From Piscirickettsiaceae bacterium (GTDB taxonomy: Bacteria; Pseudomonadota; Gammaproteobacteria; Nitrosococcales; Methylophagaceae), in assembly GCA_013215775.1 (NCBI GenBank), contig JABSQO010000001.1, positions 124,001-188,000 of the forward strand: a DNA stretch of 64,000 bases, read 5' to 3'. Each line of letters starts with the position of its first letter. Position 1 is the stretch's first letter. A program made the position numbers and the translations under genes. Below the pieces are notes generated by a model. It was not told the origin of the DNA, did no database searches, and saw only the letters and a program-made list of their open reading frames with translations. Positions 18,787 to 28,503 of this stretch are shown in pieces.

Positions 18787-20127
18787 CTATTTTCCAATAC
18801 AAAAGCTAGAAAAAATCTTATCCAATAAATCTTCATTAGTAAACGTACCGGTGATTTCACCTAAGGCATGTTGAGCCTGTCGTAGCTCCTCGGCTAACAA
18901 CTCTCCTGCCCCCATCCCCTCTAGGCAATGATAACCTGCGTCAATGGCAGTATGGGCACGCTCAAGAGCATCGAGGTGGCGACGACGAGCAATGAAAACA
19001 CCTTCGTCCTGTGGATGATAACCAACTGAGTCACATAAATGCTTTTCTAATAATTCTATGCCATCACCTGTCTTGGCTGATAGTAATAATATGGTATCGC
19101 CATTTTGTTGAATCAGTGATGCTTGTTGCTCTCCCTTATCAATTTTATTCCGAATAATTGTCAAGGGTATATGGGATGGTAATTCAGAACGGATCTGCTC
19201 ATCTTTGCTCGTCATCCCTTGCTCATTATCAATCACCAATAAAATGTGATCGGCTTGGGCAAGTTCATTTTGTGTTCGACGAATGCCTTCTTGTTCCACA
19301 ATATCAGTTGAATCATGTAAACCAGCTGTATCTGAAATCCGCAACGGTAAACCATTAAGATGAATTTGTTCGCGAAGAATATCACGCGTTGTTCCCGCCA
19401 CAGGTGTCACAATCGCCGCATCATGACCCGCTAATTGATTATGAATACTTGATTTACCCGCATTAGGCTGGCCAGCAATTACCACGCTCATACCTTCTCG
19501 CAACAATCGTCCCTGTTGGGCACTACTGGTAATCGCATCCACCGTTTTTAATAATGCTTGTAGCTGATCTCCTACTGCCGCTTCTGCCAGAAAATCAATT
19601 TCTTCATCACTAAAGTCTATTGCAGCCTCAACGTACATTCGTAATTCGGTGAGCTGTGTTAGCAGTTGATTAATACGGTCAGAAAAAACACCCTGCAATG
19701 ATCGTATTGCACTACGAGCAGCTTGTTGAGTCGAACTATCAATAAGATCAGCAACGGCTTCAGCCTGAGCCAAATCCATTTTATTGTTGAGAAAGGCTCG
19801 TTCCGAAAACTCACCTGGTCGAGCCATTCTTGCACCGAGACTAATCGCTCTTTGGCACAACTGATCTAACACTACTGGACTGCCATGCCCTTGTAGTTCA
19901 ACCACATCTTCACCAGTAAAAGAGGCTGGATTAGGGAAAAACAGTACGATACCGCTGTCGATTATTTCGCCATTATGATCTCTAAACTGACTAAATTGGG
20001 CAAAGCGTGGGGATGGCAATTTTCCACATATTGCTTGAGCAATTTTAGGGCTTTGATCGCCCGATAGCCTAACAACACCAACACCTCCGCGTCCCGGTGC
20101 AGTAGCAATGGCGACGATCGTATCCAT
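18787..20127 (-). CDS. mnmE: tRNA modification GTPase MnmE
   Basis: With MnmG, installs the aminomethyl-type modification on wobble uridine 34 of several tRNAs. The N-terminal tetrahydrofolate-binding domain (TIVAIATAPGRGGVGVVRLSG), the embedded Ras-like G domain with P-loop GQPNAGKSS, the DTAG switch, NKID, and the invariant C-terminal FCIGK motif with the catalytic cysteine are all seen. The length is 446 residues (E. coli 454). It is the last gene of the minus-strand run rpmH-rnpA-yidD-yidC-mnmE, starting 8 bp after yidC. Its partner mnmG lies in this window at 51.3-53.2 kb. Confidence 0.97.
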   Translation of the reverse strand: MDTIVAIATAPGRGGVGVVRLSGDQSPKIAQAICGKLPSPRFAQFSQFRDHNGEIIDSGIVLFFPNPASFTGEDVVELQGHGSPVVLDQLCQRAISLGARMARPGEFSERAFLNNKMDLAQAEAVADLIDSSTQQAARSAIRSLQGVFSDRINQLLTQLTELRMYVEAAIDFSDEEIDFLAEAAVGDQLQALLKTVDAITSSAQQGRLLREGMSVVIAGQPNAGKSSIHNQLAGHDAAIVTPVAGTTRDILREQIHLNGLPLRISDTAGLHDSTDIVEQEGIRRTQNELAQADHILLVIDNEQGMTSKDEQIRSELPSHIPLTIIRNKIDKGEQQASLIQQNGDTILLLSAKTGDGIELLEKHLCDSVGYHPQDEGVFIARRRHLDALERAHTAIDAGYHCLEGMGAGELLAEELRQAQHALGEITGTFTNEDLLDKIFSSFCIGK

Positions 20128-20135
20128 TAAATCGC

Positions 20136-21806
20136 TTAAAGTGCGCCCATCTTACGAGTGATATGCCATTGCTGGGCAATTGACAAAACGTTGTTGACAA
20201 CCCAATACAACACTAGGCCTGATGGGAAGAAAGCAAAGAATACTGTAAAGATGATAGGGAAAGCTTTCATTACCATCGCTTGTGCAGGATCTTGTGGTGC
20301 AGGATTCAATTTTTGCTGGAAGAACATACTCAAACCAAAGATCACTGGCAATATAAAATAAGGGTCCATTGCCGTTAAATCTTGTAGCCAAAAGATAAAT
20401 GGTGCTTGGCGAAGCTCAATACTTTCCACCAAGACCCAATAAAAGGCTAAAAATACTGGCATTTGCACCAAGATAGGCAAACACCCACCGAGTGGATTGA
20501 TCTTCTCTTTACGATATAAATCCATCATCGCCTGGTTAAATTTCTTCTTATCATCGCCAAAACGTTCTTTTAATGTCGCTAATTTTGGTGTTAATTTTCT
20601 CATTGCTGCCATTGAACGATAGCTTTTAGCTGACAAACGATAGAATGCTAATTTAATTAAAATTGTCAGGAAGACAATTGACCAACCCCAATTATTTGTC
20701 AGACGGTGAATCCATTCCATGATGGTAAATAACGGTTGAGAAATAATGGTTAATTTACCATAATCAACTGTCAGATCGAGGTTTGGCGCAATGGGCTCCA
20801 AACGTTGATGCTCTTTTGGTCCAAGATACATCTGATAATTAGCTTGAGCTGTATTTCCATTTGCCACGCTAATTGTTGGCATTTTTACCCCAGCAGTATA
20901 ATTCTGCTGCTGAATCGATTTACCATAAAAAGTATTTTGTTGTTCTTTACTGTCAGGCACCAATGCCGCTACGAAATAGTGCTGGATCATTGCAGTCCAA
21001 CCACCTGTCGCTGTGCGGGAAAATACAGCATCATCTAAATCATCAAAATCAAACTTATCATACTCATCACCTTCGGTAGAAAATACCGCGCCAGTATAGG
21101 TATAAATGAAGCCTGAATCTTCACTAGGCCGAATTCGATTGAATTGTGCATAAGGATATGCCGTAAATGTTTCACCGCTGTTATTTTCTACCTGATAATC
21201 AATATCGATCAGATAACTATCACGGTGAAAACGGAATGTTTTTGTGACTTTTAAGCCATTATCAGATTGCCAATATAGCGGTACGACTAAGGTATCTTGG
21301 CCCTCATTCAATTCATATTGGTTACTTTCTGCTTGATACTTCTCATAATGAGTAGGGGCTTGTGTATCTGATCTTAAGCCCGACTGCACCACAAAAAAAT
21401 GTGTGGCCTGTTCATCTAGAAACTGTACTGGCACATCAGGATTACTTGATTCGACTGGGTAATTTAACAATGCCAAACGACGAATATCGCCACCTTTCAT
21501 ATCAATATAAGCATCCAACACATCTGTTTTGATATGGATTTTATTAACACTAACTGTCTCTGCACTTTGCTCAATAGCAGGCAAACTCAAACCATCTAAT
21601 GATTTAATAGTCGGCAGGTCAGGTAAGTCTTGTTGTTGGGCTGTGTCGGTAACAAATTCAAGCCCAGGAAGATCTTCGGTGAGGTCGGTCGTCACTGTCG
21701 CTTGTAATGCCTGCTGAGGGCGAACGTAATCACTCTGCCAAGCTTCCCATAACAGTAATGAAACAATCAATAGGCCAAAAATAAGAAAAGTTTTAATGTT
21801 ATCCAT
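20136..21806 (-). CDS. yidC: Membrane protein insertase YidC
   Basis: Inserts and folds inner-membrane proteins, alone or with SecYEG, including ATP synthase subunit c. The gram-negative form is complete: N-terminal membrane segment (about residues 5-22), a large periplasmic beta-rich domain (about 60-340), then the conserved core of five membrane segments with [15 protein letters not shown], a cytoplasmic loop ([18 protein letters not shown]), [21 protein letters not shown] and [14 protein letters not shown]. The length is 556 residues (E. coli 548). It overlaps the end of yidD by 8 bp and is followed by mnmE after 8 bp. Confidence 0.97.
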   Translation of the reverse strand: MDNIKTFLIFGLLIVSLLLWEAWQSDYVRPQQALQATVTTDLTEDLPGLEFVTDTAQQQDLPDLPTIKSLDGLSLPAIEQSAETVSVNKIHIKTDVLDAYIDMKGGDIRRLALLNYPVESSNPDVPVQFLDEQATHFFVVQSGLRSDTQAPTHYEKYQAESNQYELNEGQDTLVVPLYWQSDNGLKVTKTFRFHRDSYLIDIDYQVENNSGETFTAYPYAQFNRIRPSEDSGFIYTYTGAVFSTEGDEYDKFDFDDLDDAVFSRTATGGWTAMIQHYFVAALVPDSKEQQNTFYGKSIQQQNYTAGVKMPTISVANGNTAQANYQMYLGPKEHQRLEPIAPNLDLTVDYGKLTIISQPLFTIMEWIHRLTNNWGWSIVFLTILIKLAFYRLSAKSYRSMAAMRKLTPKLATLKERFGDDKKKFNQAMMDLYRKEKINPLGGCLPILVQMPVFLAFYWVLVESIELRQAPFIFWLQDLTAMDPYFILPVIFGLSMFFQQKLNPAPQDPAQAMVMKAFPIIFTVFFAFFPSGLVLYWVVNNVLSIAQQWHITRKMGAL

Positions 21807-22038
21807 TGTGTTTTTTTGTCTTTAATTCAGGAACTGGATCTAGACCACCTTCGTGCCAAGGGTGGCAGTGTGAAAGTCGACGCAAACCAAGCCAAGTACC
21901 TCGGATTGCACCAAACCGCTCAATTGACTCAATCATATAATGTGAACATGTTGGTTGAAAACGGCAATGCATCCCCATAAATGGACTCAACAGCAAACGA
22001 TAAGCTTTTACCAAACCAATCAGGATTTTTTTTGCCAT
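21799..22038 (-). CDS. yidD: Membrane protein insertion efficiency factor YidD
   Basis: Small protein that assists YidC-dependent insertion. It shows the complete signature: [25 protein letters not shown], and [12 protein letters not shown]. The frame continues upstream to a TTG at 22059, but the ATG at 22038 is chosen because it starts the usual [16 protein letters not shown]; this gives 79 residues (E. coli 85). It overlaps the end of rnpA by 19 bp and the start of yidC by 8 bp, so all three are likely translated as a coupled unit. Confidence 0.93.
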   Translation of the reverse strand: MAKKILIGLVKAYRLLLSPFMGMHCRFQPTCSHYMIESIERFGAIRGTWLGLRRLSHCHPWHEGGLDPVPELKTKKHNG

Positions 22039-22376
22039 TGCGCTACCACCGTTAACCAATGTTGCTCCAATGCAGTCCCTATTTGTGATGAATTTCGCTT
22101 AACAATATCGGTTCGCGTCAAGACTACAATGTCTATATTGGCAAATGCAGATTGATGCTGCCGAAATGATTCACGAATGATCCGTTTTAATCGATTGCGG
22201 CGTGATGCCAGTTTAAGATGCTTTTTTGCTATTGCCAAACCCAGCCTAGGATAGCCAACCGAGTTATCAACTGTTAATACTGTCAAGCCAACTCCACCGG
22301 TGTGTTTTGCTTGACGAAATACCCGAGAAAAATCTCTCGGATTATTCATTCTCATGGCTCGGCCAAATCGTGCCAA
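22020..22376 (-). CDS. rnpA: Ribonuclease P protein component
   Basis: Protein subunit that helps the RNase P RNA bind and cleave precursor tRNAs. The basic signature [13 protein letters not shown] is at about residues 60-72, with the earlier [10 protein letters not shown] and the GLAIAKKH strand. A TTG start at 22376 is proposed because it keeps the conserved FGRAMRM block (compare FSREKRL in E. coli) and has AGGGAG 9-10 bp upstream; the first in-frame ATG (22355) would remove that block. With the TTG the protein has 118 residues (E. coli 119). It lies 30 bp after rpmH and overlaps yidD. Confidence 0.92.
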   Translation of the reverse strand: MARFGRAMRMNNPRDFSRVFRQAKHTGGVGLTVLTVDNSVGYPRLGLAIAKKHLKLASRRNRLKRIIRESFRQHQSAFANIDIVVLTRTDIVKRNSSQIGTALEQHWLTVVAQWQKKS

Positions 22377-22406
22377 GACATGTTCTCCCTAAAATACTTA
22401 AGAAAA

Positions 22407-22541
22407 TTAAACAGTTAAGCTAGCGCGACCTTTAGCACGACGTGCATTAATCAATCGACGACCACCAACTGTTCTCATACGTGCACGGAAACCGTGAGTA
22501 CGTTTACGTTTAATATTACTAGGCTGAAAAGTTCTTTTCAT
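22407..22541 (-). CDS. rpmH: 50S ribosomal protein L34
   Basis: Smallest basic protein of the large ribosomal subunit. The 44 residues are almost the family consensus: [20 protein letters not shown], then [15 protein letters not shown]. The frame is open further upstream to 22601, but the ATG at 22541 begins the universal MKRTFQPS. It heads the minus-strand run into rnpA and is divergent from dnaA, the standard bacterial arrangement. Confidence 0.97.
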   Translation of the reverse strand: MKRTFQPSNIKRKRTHGFRARMRTVGGRRLINARRAKGRASLTV

Positions 22542-22720
22542 TTTACCAACTCCACTAAGATAATCTGTTTTTCGCCCGCCAAATAGATGCGGCATGGGCA
22601 AAAGGGCTGAAATTATAATATTTTACAGGGTGCTACGTCAAACAATACTTCTGACGAAGGTCAAGAACTTTTTCTTGCTACAATTGATCTTTGCAGGTAA
22701 CTTTAGTGGTCTTGCCGTGA

Positions 22721-22744
22721 GCGTTTATACTATAACATAAACGC
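22721..22744. promoter_or_regulatory. 8-bp inverted repeat in the rpmH-dnaA intergenic region
   Basis: GCGTTTAT (22721-22728) and ATAAACGC (22737-22744) are perfect inverted copies around ACTATAAC, 55 bp upstream of the dnaA start. TATACT and TATAAC inside it could serve as -10 hexamers, so the repeat may be an operator over the dnaA promoter. No TTATCCACA-type DnaA boxes were found in this 257-bp gap, which otherwise contains only AT-rich sequence. Confidence 0.45.
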
Positions 22745-22798
22745 CCAAAACAGAATGACTATTTCTTAACCTAATTACTTGATAAACAAGGAGTTCAT

Positions 22799-24142
22799 GT
22801 GTCTTCACCCCTGTGGGACAAATGCCTATCCCATCTTGAAGGTGAGCTGACAGCTCAACAGCTGAATACATGGTTACGCCCATTACAAGCAATTCAAACT
22901 GACGATAGTCTACGATTATTAGCGCCAAATTCTTATGTTCAAGCTTGGGTACAAGAACAACTTGAACAAAAGATTAACACCTTAGTTCACAATCTCACTC
23001 AAGGTAAAATTGGATTTGTACAAATAGAAGTCGGCACCAAACTCGTGGAAGAACCCACGAAAAACACCTATTCACCCCGACAATCTAGAAAGGCCAATGC
23101 TGCTGCGTCACCATCTGCTGGCAGCCCGCTCAACCCTTTATTTACCTTTGATTCTTTTGTGGAAGGAAAATCAAATCAAATAGCTCGAGCGGCAGCATTG
23201 GCTGTTTCTGAAGAGCCAGGGACTAATGGATATAACCCTTTATTCCTCTACGGTGGAACGGGATTAGGAAAAACACATCTTATGCTTGCTGTCGGCAATC
23301 AAATCTTAAAGAACAATCCCAAAGCGCGGGTCATGTATTTGTCTTCAGAGCGTTTTGTACAAGATATGATCACTTCGCTGCGCAACAACGTCATTGATCA
23401 ATTTAAAGCTCATTATCGTAGCGCTGATGCTCTGCTCATTGATGATATTCAGTTTTTTGCCAAAAAAGAACGCTCCCAAGAAGAATTTTTCTATACATTT
23501 AACAGTCTATTAGAAGGCCAAAAGCAGATTATTCTGACCTGTGATCGTTTTCCGAAAGAAGTGGATCATCTAGACGAGAGATTGCAATCACGTTTAGGTT
23601 GGGGGCTGACTGTTGCCATCGAACCACCTGAACTTGAAACTCGTGTCGCTATTTTAATAAAGAAAGCTCAACAAAATTCAGTGATACTACCTGACGATGT
23701 CGCCTTCTTTATTGCTAAACGAATTAAATCTAATGTCCGCGATCTTGAAGGTGCCTTGCAGCGAGTATTGGCCTACTCCCGCTTTACCAATCAACCATTC
23801 TCTATTGATACGGCCCAAGAAGCACTAAAAGATTTGCTGGCACTTCATCAAAAGTTAGTCACATTAGAAAGCATTCAAAAGACAGTTGCTGAATATTACA
23901 AAATTCGCGTATCCGATCTACTCTCTAAAAAACGCACCCGATCCATTGCCCGTCCTCGCCAACTCGCAATGGCATTAGCCAAAGAATTGACCAGTCACAG
24001 CTTACCTGAAATTGGTGACGCCTTTGGCGGCCGAGACCACACCACGGTCTTACACGCTTGCCGCAAGATAGTTGAGCTTAAAGAAACAGATAGTCGTATT
24101 GACGAAGATCACCGCAACCTTTCACGAACCTTATCACGCTAA
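22799..24142 (+). CDS. dnaA: Chromosomal replication initiator protein DnaA
   Basis: Binds DnaA boxes at the origin and opens the duplex as an ATP-bound oligomer. Domain I (about 1-85), a variable linker (about 86-110), the AAA+ domain with Walker A GGTGLGKT (152-159) and Walker B LLIDD (D215, D216), and the C-terminal DNA-binding domain with [19 protein letters not shown] (from residue 406) are all present. The length is 447 residues (E. coli 467). The start is a GTG at 22799 with AAGGAG 5 bp upstream; an ATG at 22797 overlaps it in another frame and is not used. dnaN follows after 14 bp. Confidence 0.97.
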   Translation: MSSPLWDKCLSHLEGELTAQQLNTWLRPLQAIQTDDSLRLLAPNSYVQAWVQEQLEQKINTLVHNLTQGKIGFVQIEVGTKLVEEPTKNTYSPRQSRKANAAASPSAGSPLNPLFTFDSFVEGKSNQIARAAALAVSEEPGTNGYNPLFLYGGTGLGKTHLMLAVGNQILKNNPKARVMYLSSERFVQDMITSLRNNVIDQFKAHYRSADALLIDDIQFFAKKERSQEEFFYTFNSLLEGQKQIILTCDRFPKEVDHLDERLQSRLGWGLTVAIEPPELETRVAILIKKAQQNSVILPDDVAFFIAKRIKSNVRDLEGALQRVLAYSRFTNQPFSIDTAQEALKDLLALHQKLVTLESIQKTVAEYYKIRVSDLLSKKRTRSIARPRQLAMALAKELTSHSLPEIGDAFGGRDHTTVLHACRKIVELKETDSRIDEDHRNLSRTLSR

Positions 24143-24156
24143 TCGAGAGAATAACC

Positions 24157-25260
24157 ATGCAGTTTACTGTCAGCCAAGAAACAATCGTCCGCCCATTACA
24201 ATTGGTATGTAGCATTGTTGAACGTCGGGCTACCTTGCCAATTTTATCGACTATTCTACTGCGTGCTCATGGCAATCAGCTAACCATGACGAGTACCGAT
24301 ATGGAATTGGAAATGATTGCAACTCTCCCTGTAGCCGTCGAACAGGAAGGAAAAACAACTGTCTCTGCTCGGAAATTTCTTGATATCTGTCGAGCTCTGC
24401 CTAACAACGCCACGATTAGTTTCAAAGCACAAGACAATAAAGCGATTGTGCGTGCTGGCAAAAGTCGGTTTTCACTATCAACACTTCCTAGCGAAGACTT
24501 CCCCGATAGTGAAGGCGCTAACTATATTGATGAAATCACCTTGCCACAGTCTGCCCTGAAATCATTACTTGATGAGACCAGTTTTGCCATGGCCAGCCAA
24601 GATGTCCGCTATTACCTCAATGGTTTGTTGTTGGAGCGTGAAGAAAACACTTTACGTGCGGTTGCGACTGATGGTCACCGTTTAGCGTTGGGAAGTTTAA
24701 CGACCGCGACGCCTGTTGCAGAAAAAAGTAGCATTATCGTGCCACGTAAAGCCATCCTTGAACTGGGCCGCTTGTTAAATGACAGTGATGACAATGTCAC
24801 GGTTGCCTTTAGTGCTCAGCAAATCAAAGTTGAATTGCCTGATTTACACTTCACTTCCAAGCTAATTGATGGTCAGTTCCCCAACTATGATCGCGTTATT
24901 CCCCTAGGTGGCGACAAAGAAGTCATCGCTGACCGCGGACAATTGCAACAAGCACTTTCACGTGCCGCTATTTTATCGAGTGACAAACATCGCAGTGTAC
25001 GTATTAACCTTGAGCCAGGCTTATTTAAAGCGACAGTTATAAATCAGGAACAAGAATCTGCTGAAGAAGAAATTAGTGTTGAATATCAAGGTCCATCACT
25101 AGAAATTGCCTTTAACAATGCCTATTTGCTCGATCTTCTCAATGCCATGCCAGAAGATAAAGTGAAATTGACCTTTAGCGACGACAATAGCAGTGTCCTC
25201 ATCACACCAGTTAATGAAAAGTCAGAACGGCAATATGTCGTTATGCCAATGCGATTATAG
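24157..25260 (+). CDS. dnaN: DNA polymerase III beta sliding clamp
   Basis: Dimeric ring that holds DNA polymerase III and many repair proteins on DNA. The 367-residue protein (E. coli 366) has the three clamp folds; recognisable stretches are VERRATLPILSTILL near the start, VATDGHRLALG in the middle domain, DGQFPNYDRVIP, and the C-terminal YVVMPMRL that lines the peptide-binding pocket. It is directly downstream of dnaA, as usual. Instead of recF and gyrB, the next gene is a small zinc-finger gene 9 bp downstream. Confidence 0.97.
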   Translation: MQFTVSQETIVRPLQLVCSIVERRATLPILSTILLRAHGNQLTMTSTDMELEMIATLPVAVEQEGKTTVSARKFLDICRALPNNATISFKAQDNKAIVRAGKSRFSLSTLPSEDFPDSEGANYIDEITLPQSALKSLLDETSFAMASQDVRYYLNGLLLEREENTLRAVATDGHRLALGSLTTATPVAEKSSIIVPRKAILELGRLLNDSDDNVTVAFSAQQIKVELPDLHFTSKLIDGQFPNYDRVIPLGGDKEVIADRGQLQQALSRAAILSSDKHRSVRINLEPGLFKATVINQEQESAEEEISVEYQGPSLEIAFNNAYLLDLLNAMPEDKVKLTFSDDNSSVLITPVNEKSERQYVVMPMRL

Positions 25261-25269
25261 GTTATAGCG

Positions 25270-25536
25270 ATGGCAGGCGGCTGGTCTCGAGATGGTGCAG
25301 TACAAGATCAAATAGATGCTAGCGTTGAAGATGCTGTTCAATTAGCTCGGAGTCAATTACCTCAAGGCGAAAGCTTAACGCACTGTGAAGAATGCGATGC
25401 TGAAATCCCAGAAGCGCGACGCAAAGTCATACTTGGGGTACGACTATGTGTTCAGTGCCAGAGCAAACTCGATAAACAACAAGCAACACACAATAGCTAT
25501 AACCGCCGAGGCAGCAAAGACAGTCAATTAAGATAA
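25270..25536 (+). CDS. ybiI: DksA/TraR-family C4 zinc-finger protein, YbiI type
   Basis: Small protein of the DksA/TraR superfamily; the biological role of YbiI-type members is not established. Four zinc ligands are seen, C39 and C42 in HCEECDAEIPEARR and C60 and C63 in LCVQCQ. The 88-residue length, the N-terminal AGGWSRDGAVQDQI and the tail YNRRGSKDSQLR closely match E. coli YbiI. It lacks the long coiled-coil tip of true DksA, so a DksA-like effect on RNA polymerase is uncertain. It sits 9 bp after dnaN, in the slot normally held by recF, and faces the antiporter gene tail to tail with only 10 bp between. Confidence 0.88.
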   Translation: MAGGWSRDGAVQDQIDASVEDAVQLARSQLPQGESLTHCEECDAEIPEARRKVILGVRLCVQCQSKLDKQQATHNSYNRRGSKDSQLR

Positions 25537-25546
25537 TCGTGGTTGA

Positions 25547-27277
25547 TTAGTGTTTTAATTCGCCCATGACGACCTTGTCTTCCGTCACTTTCTGAACAAC
25601 ATCCAAATAATAATCATCTCGAAATTCATTCAAAACGTTTCTGATATCTTTTTCTTCTAAGCCACTGCTCAACAATATTTCTTGAGTCAATCGTAAACTC
25701 GTTTCCAGCGTTTCAGATACTGCTGTTGATGCACCTTGGCCGATAAGATCTGCACAATGTTGTCGATCTTTAGCCCGAACATGAATCGGCATATTAGGAT
25801 AATGCTGACGCACCAACGGTACCATGCGACCAAAATTATCGGGGTCATCTAAAGCAACAACAATCATTTTTGCATTGTCAGCTCCCGCAGCTTTCAATAC
25901 TTTCACATTACAAGCATCACCATAAAAAACAGGGAAACCTTGAGCTCGTGCCGTGTTAACTCGCTTTTGATTCATATCAATTGCAACATAGGACACCTCT
26001 GCCGCACTCAATATAGCACCAATTCTTGCACCCACGCGTCCAAAGCCGGCCAAGATAATATGATTTTCTAATTCATCTTCCGATCCGGCTGAAACACCAT
26101 CGTCAATGGATTCCGGCATAGCAAACTTTAATAGTAAGGCATTAACAGCCTTCACAGAAAAAGGGGTTAGCACCATAGACAAGGTAATCATTAAAGTCAT
26201 CAAATGCCCTAATTCTAAATCTATCACTCCAGAAATTGTGGCAAAACCAAACATCACGAAACCAAACTCACCACTTTGAGCAAGCAATACTGCTGTTTGA
26301 GCAGACAAATCACGACGAGCACCACTTATCCTTGCCAACATATAGACCACACTTGCTTTAATCACCATCAAACCAACAGTCAAACCAATGATAGTAACTA
26401 GCTGGTTGCGTAACAAATCGAAATCAAGTCCCATACCGACCGTCATAAAAAATAGCCCCAGCAAAAGCCCTCTAAACGGTAAAATATCAGCCTCTATCTG
26501 ATGACGATAATGTGATTCTGCCAACATCAAACCCGCTAAAAAAGCACCCAAAGCCATCGATAAACCGACAGACTCCATTAACCAAGCAGCGCCTAATACC
26601 AGTAACAATGCAACAGCAACAAATACTTCAGGATCACGACTTGCCACCACTCTTGCTAATATCGGATTCAGCAAATATCGTCCTACTAACAATAATGCAA
26701 TAATAGTAGAGACCGCATAAAATAAATTGAAGTCAGATCCTGACAAGTTAGCATTATCAGAAAAAATTGATACCAATGCGAGCAGGGGAACTACCGCTAG
26801 ATCTTGTAACAAGAGAATGGAAAATGACATTCGTCCCATATTGGTAGCGATACCACCACGCTCCGCAAGTATTTGTAAACACAATGCAGTCGAGGAAAGG
26901 GCCAGGCCGAAACCAACAATAATGGCGCTCTTATTAGATATACCAAACCAGATTGCTACACCATACAAAATAGCCGCGGTAAAGAGCAATTGGCCTAAGC
27001 CTAAGCCTATGACCATATGGCGCATTTGCCAGAGTTTTTCAGGTTTTAACTCAATTCCGAGGACAAAAAGCAGAAAAATGACGCCAAATTCGCCTAAATG
27101 TCGAATTTTATCTACTTCGGTAATAATACCTAAGCCCCAAGGACCAAGAATAATTCCTGCTGTTAAATAACCAAGAATGGCACCTAAACGAATCGAATGA
27201 AAAATAGGAACGATAATAACTGTTGCTAACAACAACGCCAAAATATCGATCAAATAATTAGCACCTACCTCGTTCAC
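25547..27277 (-). CDS. CPA2-family cation:proton antiporter with RCK domain (KefB/KefC type)
   Basis: Inner-membrane K+ (or Na+)/H+ exchanger of the CPA2 family. The N-terminal two thirds (about 1-385) is a 12-13 segment exchanger domain with GYLTAGIILGP, LFVLGIELKPEKLW, and a LSSTALCLQIL stretch with the conserved FSILLLQDLAVVP after it. Residues about 400-520 form a TrkA-N/RCK nucleotide-binding domain beginning HIILAGFGRVGARIGAIL. The length of 576 is near E. coli KefB (601). No KefG/KefF-type ancillary subunit gene is adjacent, so glutathione gating cannot be assumed. It is convergent with the ybiI-type gene and 26 bp after hemY in opposite sense of transcription order (hemY lies downstream on the same strand map at higher coordinates). 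Confidence 0.88.
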   Translation of the reverse strand: MNEVGANYLIDILALLLATVIIVPIFHSIRLGAILGYLTAGIILGPWGLGIITEVDKIRHLGEFGVIFLLFVLGIELKPEKLWQMRHMVIGLGLGQLLFTAAILYGVAIWFGISNKSAIIVGFGLALSSTALCLQILAERGGIATNMGRMSFSILLLQDLAVVPLLALVSIFSDNANLSGSDFNLFYAVSTIIALLLVGRYLLNPILARVVASRDPEVFVAVALLLVLGAAWLMESVGLSMALGAFLAGLMLAESHYRHQIEADILPFRGLLLGLFFMTVGMGLDFDLLRNQLVTIIGLTVGLMVIKASVVYMLARISGARRDLSAQTAVLLAQSGEFGFVMFGFATISGVIDLELGHLMTLMITLSMVLTPFSVKAVNALLLKFAMPESIDDGVSAGSEDELENHIILAGFGRVGARIGAILSAAEVSYVAIDMNQKRVNTARAQGFPVFYGDACNVKVLKAAGADNAKMIVVALDDPDNFGRMVPLVRQHYPNMPIHVRAKDRQHCADLIGQGASTAVSETLETSLRLTQEILLSSGLEEKDIRNVLNEFRDDYYLDVVQKVTEDKVVMGELKH

Positions 27278-27303
27278 CGTCTTACTCCGAATAAAACCAT
27301 TAA

Positions 27304-28503
27304 CTAAGTAATGACTTCATTTTGCGCCAACATTAAAGATAAGCCTTTCTGATAGGCTTCTGCTACTTGTGACTCTTTACCTTCTGCTGCTAAGACTTCA
27401 GCCAACACTTGGTATGTTTCTCCTCTAGGCCCATGTTTAATACTTGCTCGCAGATATTCTTCTGATTTAGCCCATAACCTATTAAGTTTTGCCAGCCGAC
27501 CTAACGTGAGTAATAACCATGGATTATTGCCATGTTTTGCTAGCCATTTTTCTGCTTTAGCCAACTGTGACAAAGAGCCTCCTTGAGCGGCTTTCCCATA
27601 AAGATAGACCAATTCATCACTCCATTGTTTTCGCAAAAAATCTTCCATTAAACTACTGGCTGACGCGGATTCATTTTGCTGGATCAATCCTGAAACATAT
27701 ATCGACAGCAAGGGTTCTGATTGCCGTACTTTTACTGATGATTGCTGCCAAATTGACTGCATCTCATCCCAGTCACGACGAGTATATGCATCTTGCAATT
27801 GACCAACAGAAGCATCCGTCGATAATGCCTTCACATCAGATGAGGCCAAAACACGACGTTTTCGTAAATCAGGTAAAACATCATGTACGTCTTGCCACTG
27901 CTGCATATCTGAATATAGCTGCTGTAATAATTGCAGTACATAAGGATGTTTCGGTGACATTTCACGTAGTTGCTGCAAAGTTGCTAATGCCTGCTCTTTT
28001 TGATTAGCCGCCAATTGCAACTCGGCCTGAACAACACCAACAGCAACATCAGCCCCCGAGGTCGTTTCATGAGCCAATCTTAAGTAATTATCTCGTCGCT
28101 CGGAGGAATTTTGTTTTTGTGCCGCCCGTGCTGCTGCCAAATAATGTAATAACGGCGTTTCACTATTGCTCGCATGTCGTATCAATAAACGTTCCGCCTC
28201 TGTCCAACGTCCTTCTTCCAGAGTAATTAATCCTTTGGTGAGCGCTTGTCCAGCACGACGGTGACGCCTTGCCAGATTCCAGTCCGCCAATTTTTTAGGT
28301 GTTTGTTTAAGTGCAACTAGGCTTCTTAATGTGAAATAACCTGCTATTAATAGCAGTACAAATGCCACCATAAAGACGATAAGTGACGTCTCTAAACTCC
28401 AGTCACCATATTGCAACAATACAAAACCAGACTCAAATGTCGCTGCCCACATAAGGCCTGCACCGACCAATAATCCCATTGCAATAATGAACAATAATTT
28501 CAT
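27304..28503 (-). CDS. hemY: HemY: membrane-anchored TPR protein of the hem operon
   Basis: Inner-membrane TPR protein linked by conserved operon position to tetrapyrrole synthesis; its biochemical role is unsettled. Two membrane segments lie at the N-terminus (about 1-20 and 38-60), followed by a basic NLARRHRRAGQALTKGLITLEEGRWTEAERLL segment and TPR-like helices to the end. The start is the ATG at 28503, which overlaps the hemX stop as TAATG; a reading frame open farther upstream is ignored. This gives 399 residues (E. coli HemY 398). It is the last gene of the hemC-hemD-hemX-hemY operon. It is not the protoporphyrinogen oxidase that shares the name in Bacillus. Confidence 0.9.
   Translation of the reverse strand: MKLLFIIAMGLLVGAGLMWAATFESGFVLLQYGDWSLETSLIVFMVAFVLLLIAGYFTLRSLVALKQTPKKLADWNLARRHRRAGQALTKGLITLEEGRWTEAERLLIRHASNSETPLLHYLAAARAAQKQNSSERRDNYLRLAHETTSGADVAVGVVQAELQLAANQKEQALATLQQLREMSPKHPYVLQLLQQLYSDMQQWQDVHDVLPDLRKRRVLASSDVKALSTDASVGQLQDAYTRRDWDEMQSIWQQSSVKVRQSEPLLSIYVSGLIQQNESASASSLMEDFLRKQWSDELVYLYGKAAQGGSLSQLAKAEKWLAKHGNNPWLLLTLGRLAKLNRLWAKSEEYLRASIKHGPRGETYQVLAEVLAAEGKESQVAEAYQKGLSLMLAQNEVIT

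Noticed and set aside
22797-22826. ATG at 22797 as the start of dnaA
   Set aside because: It is out of frame with DnaA; the overlapping GTG at 22799 is in frame and correctly spaced from AAGGAG.
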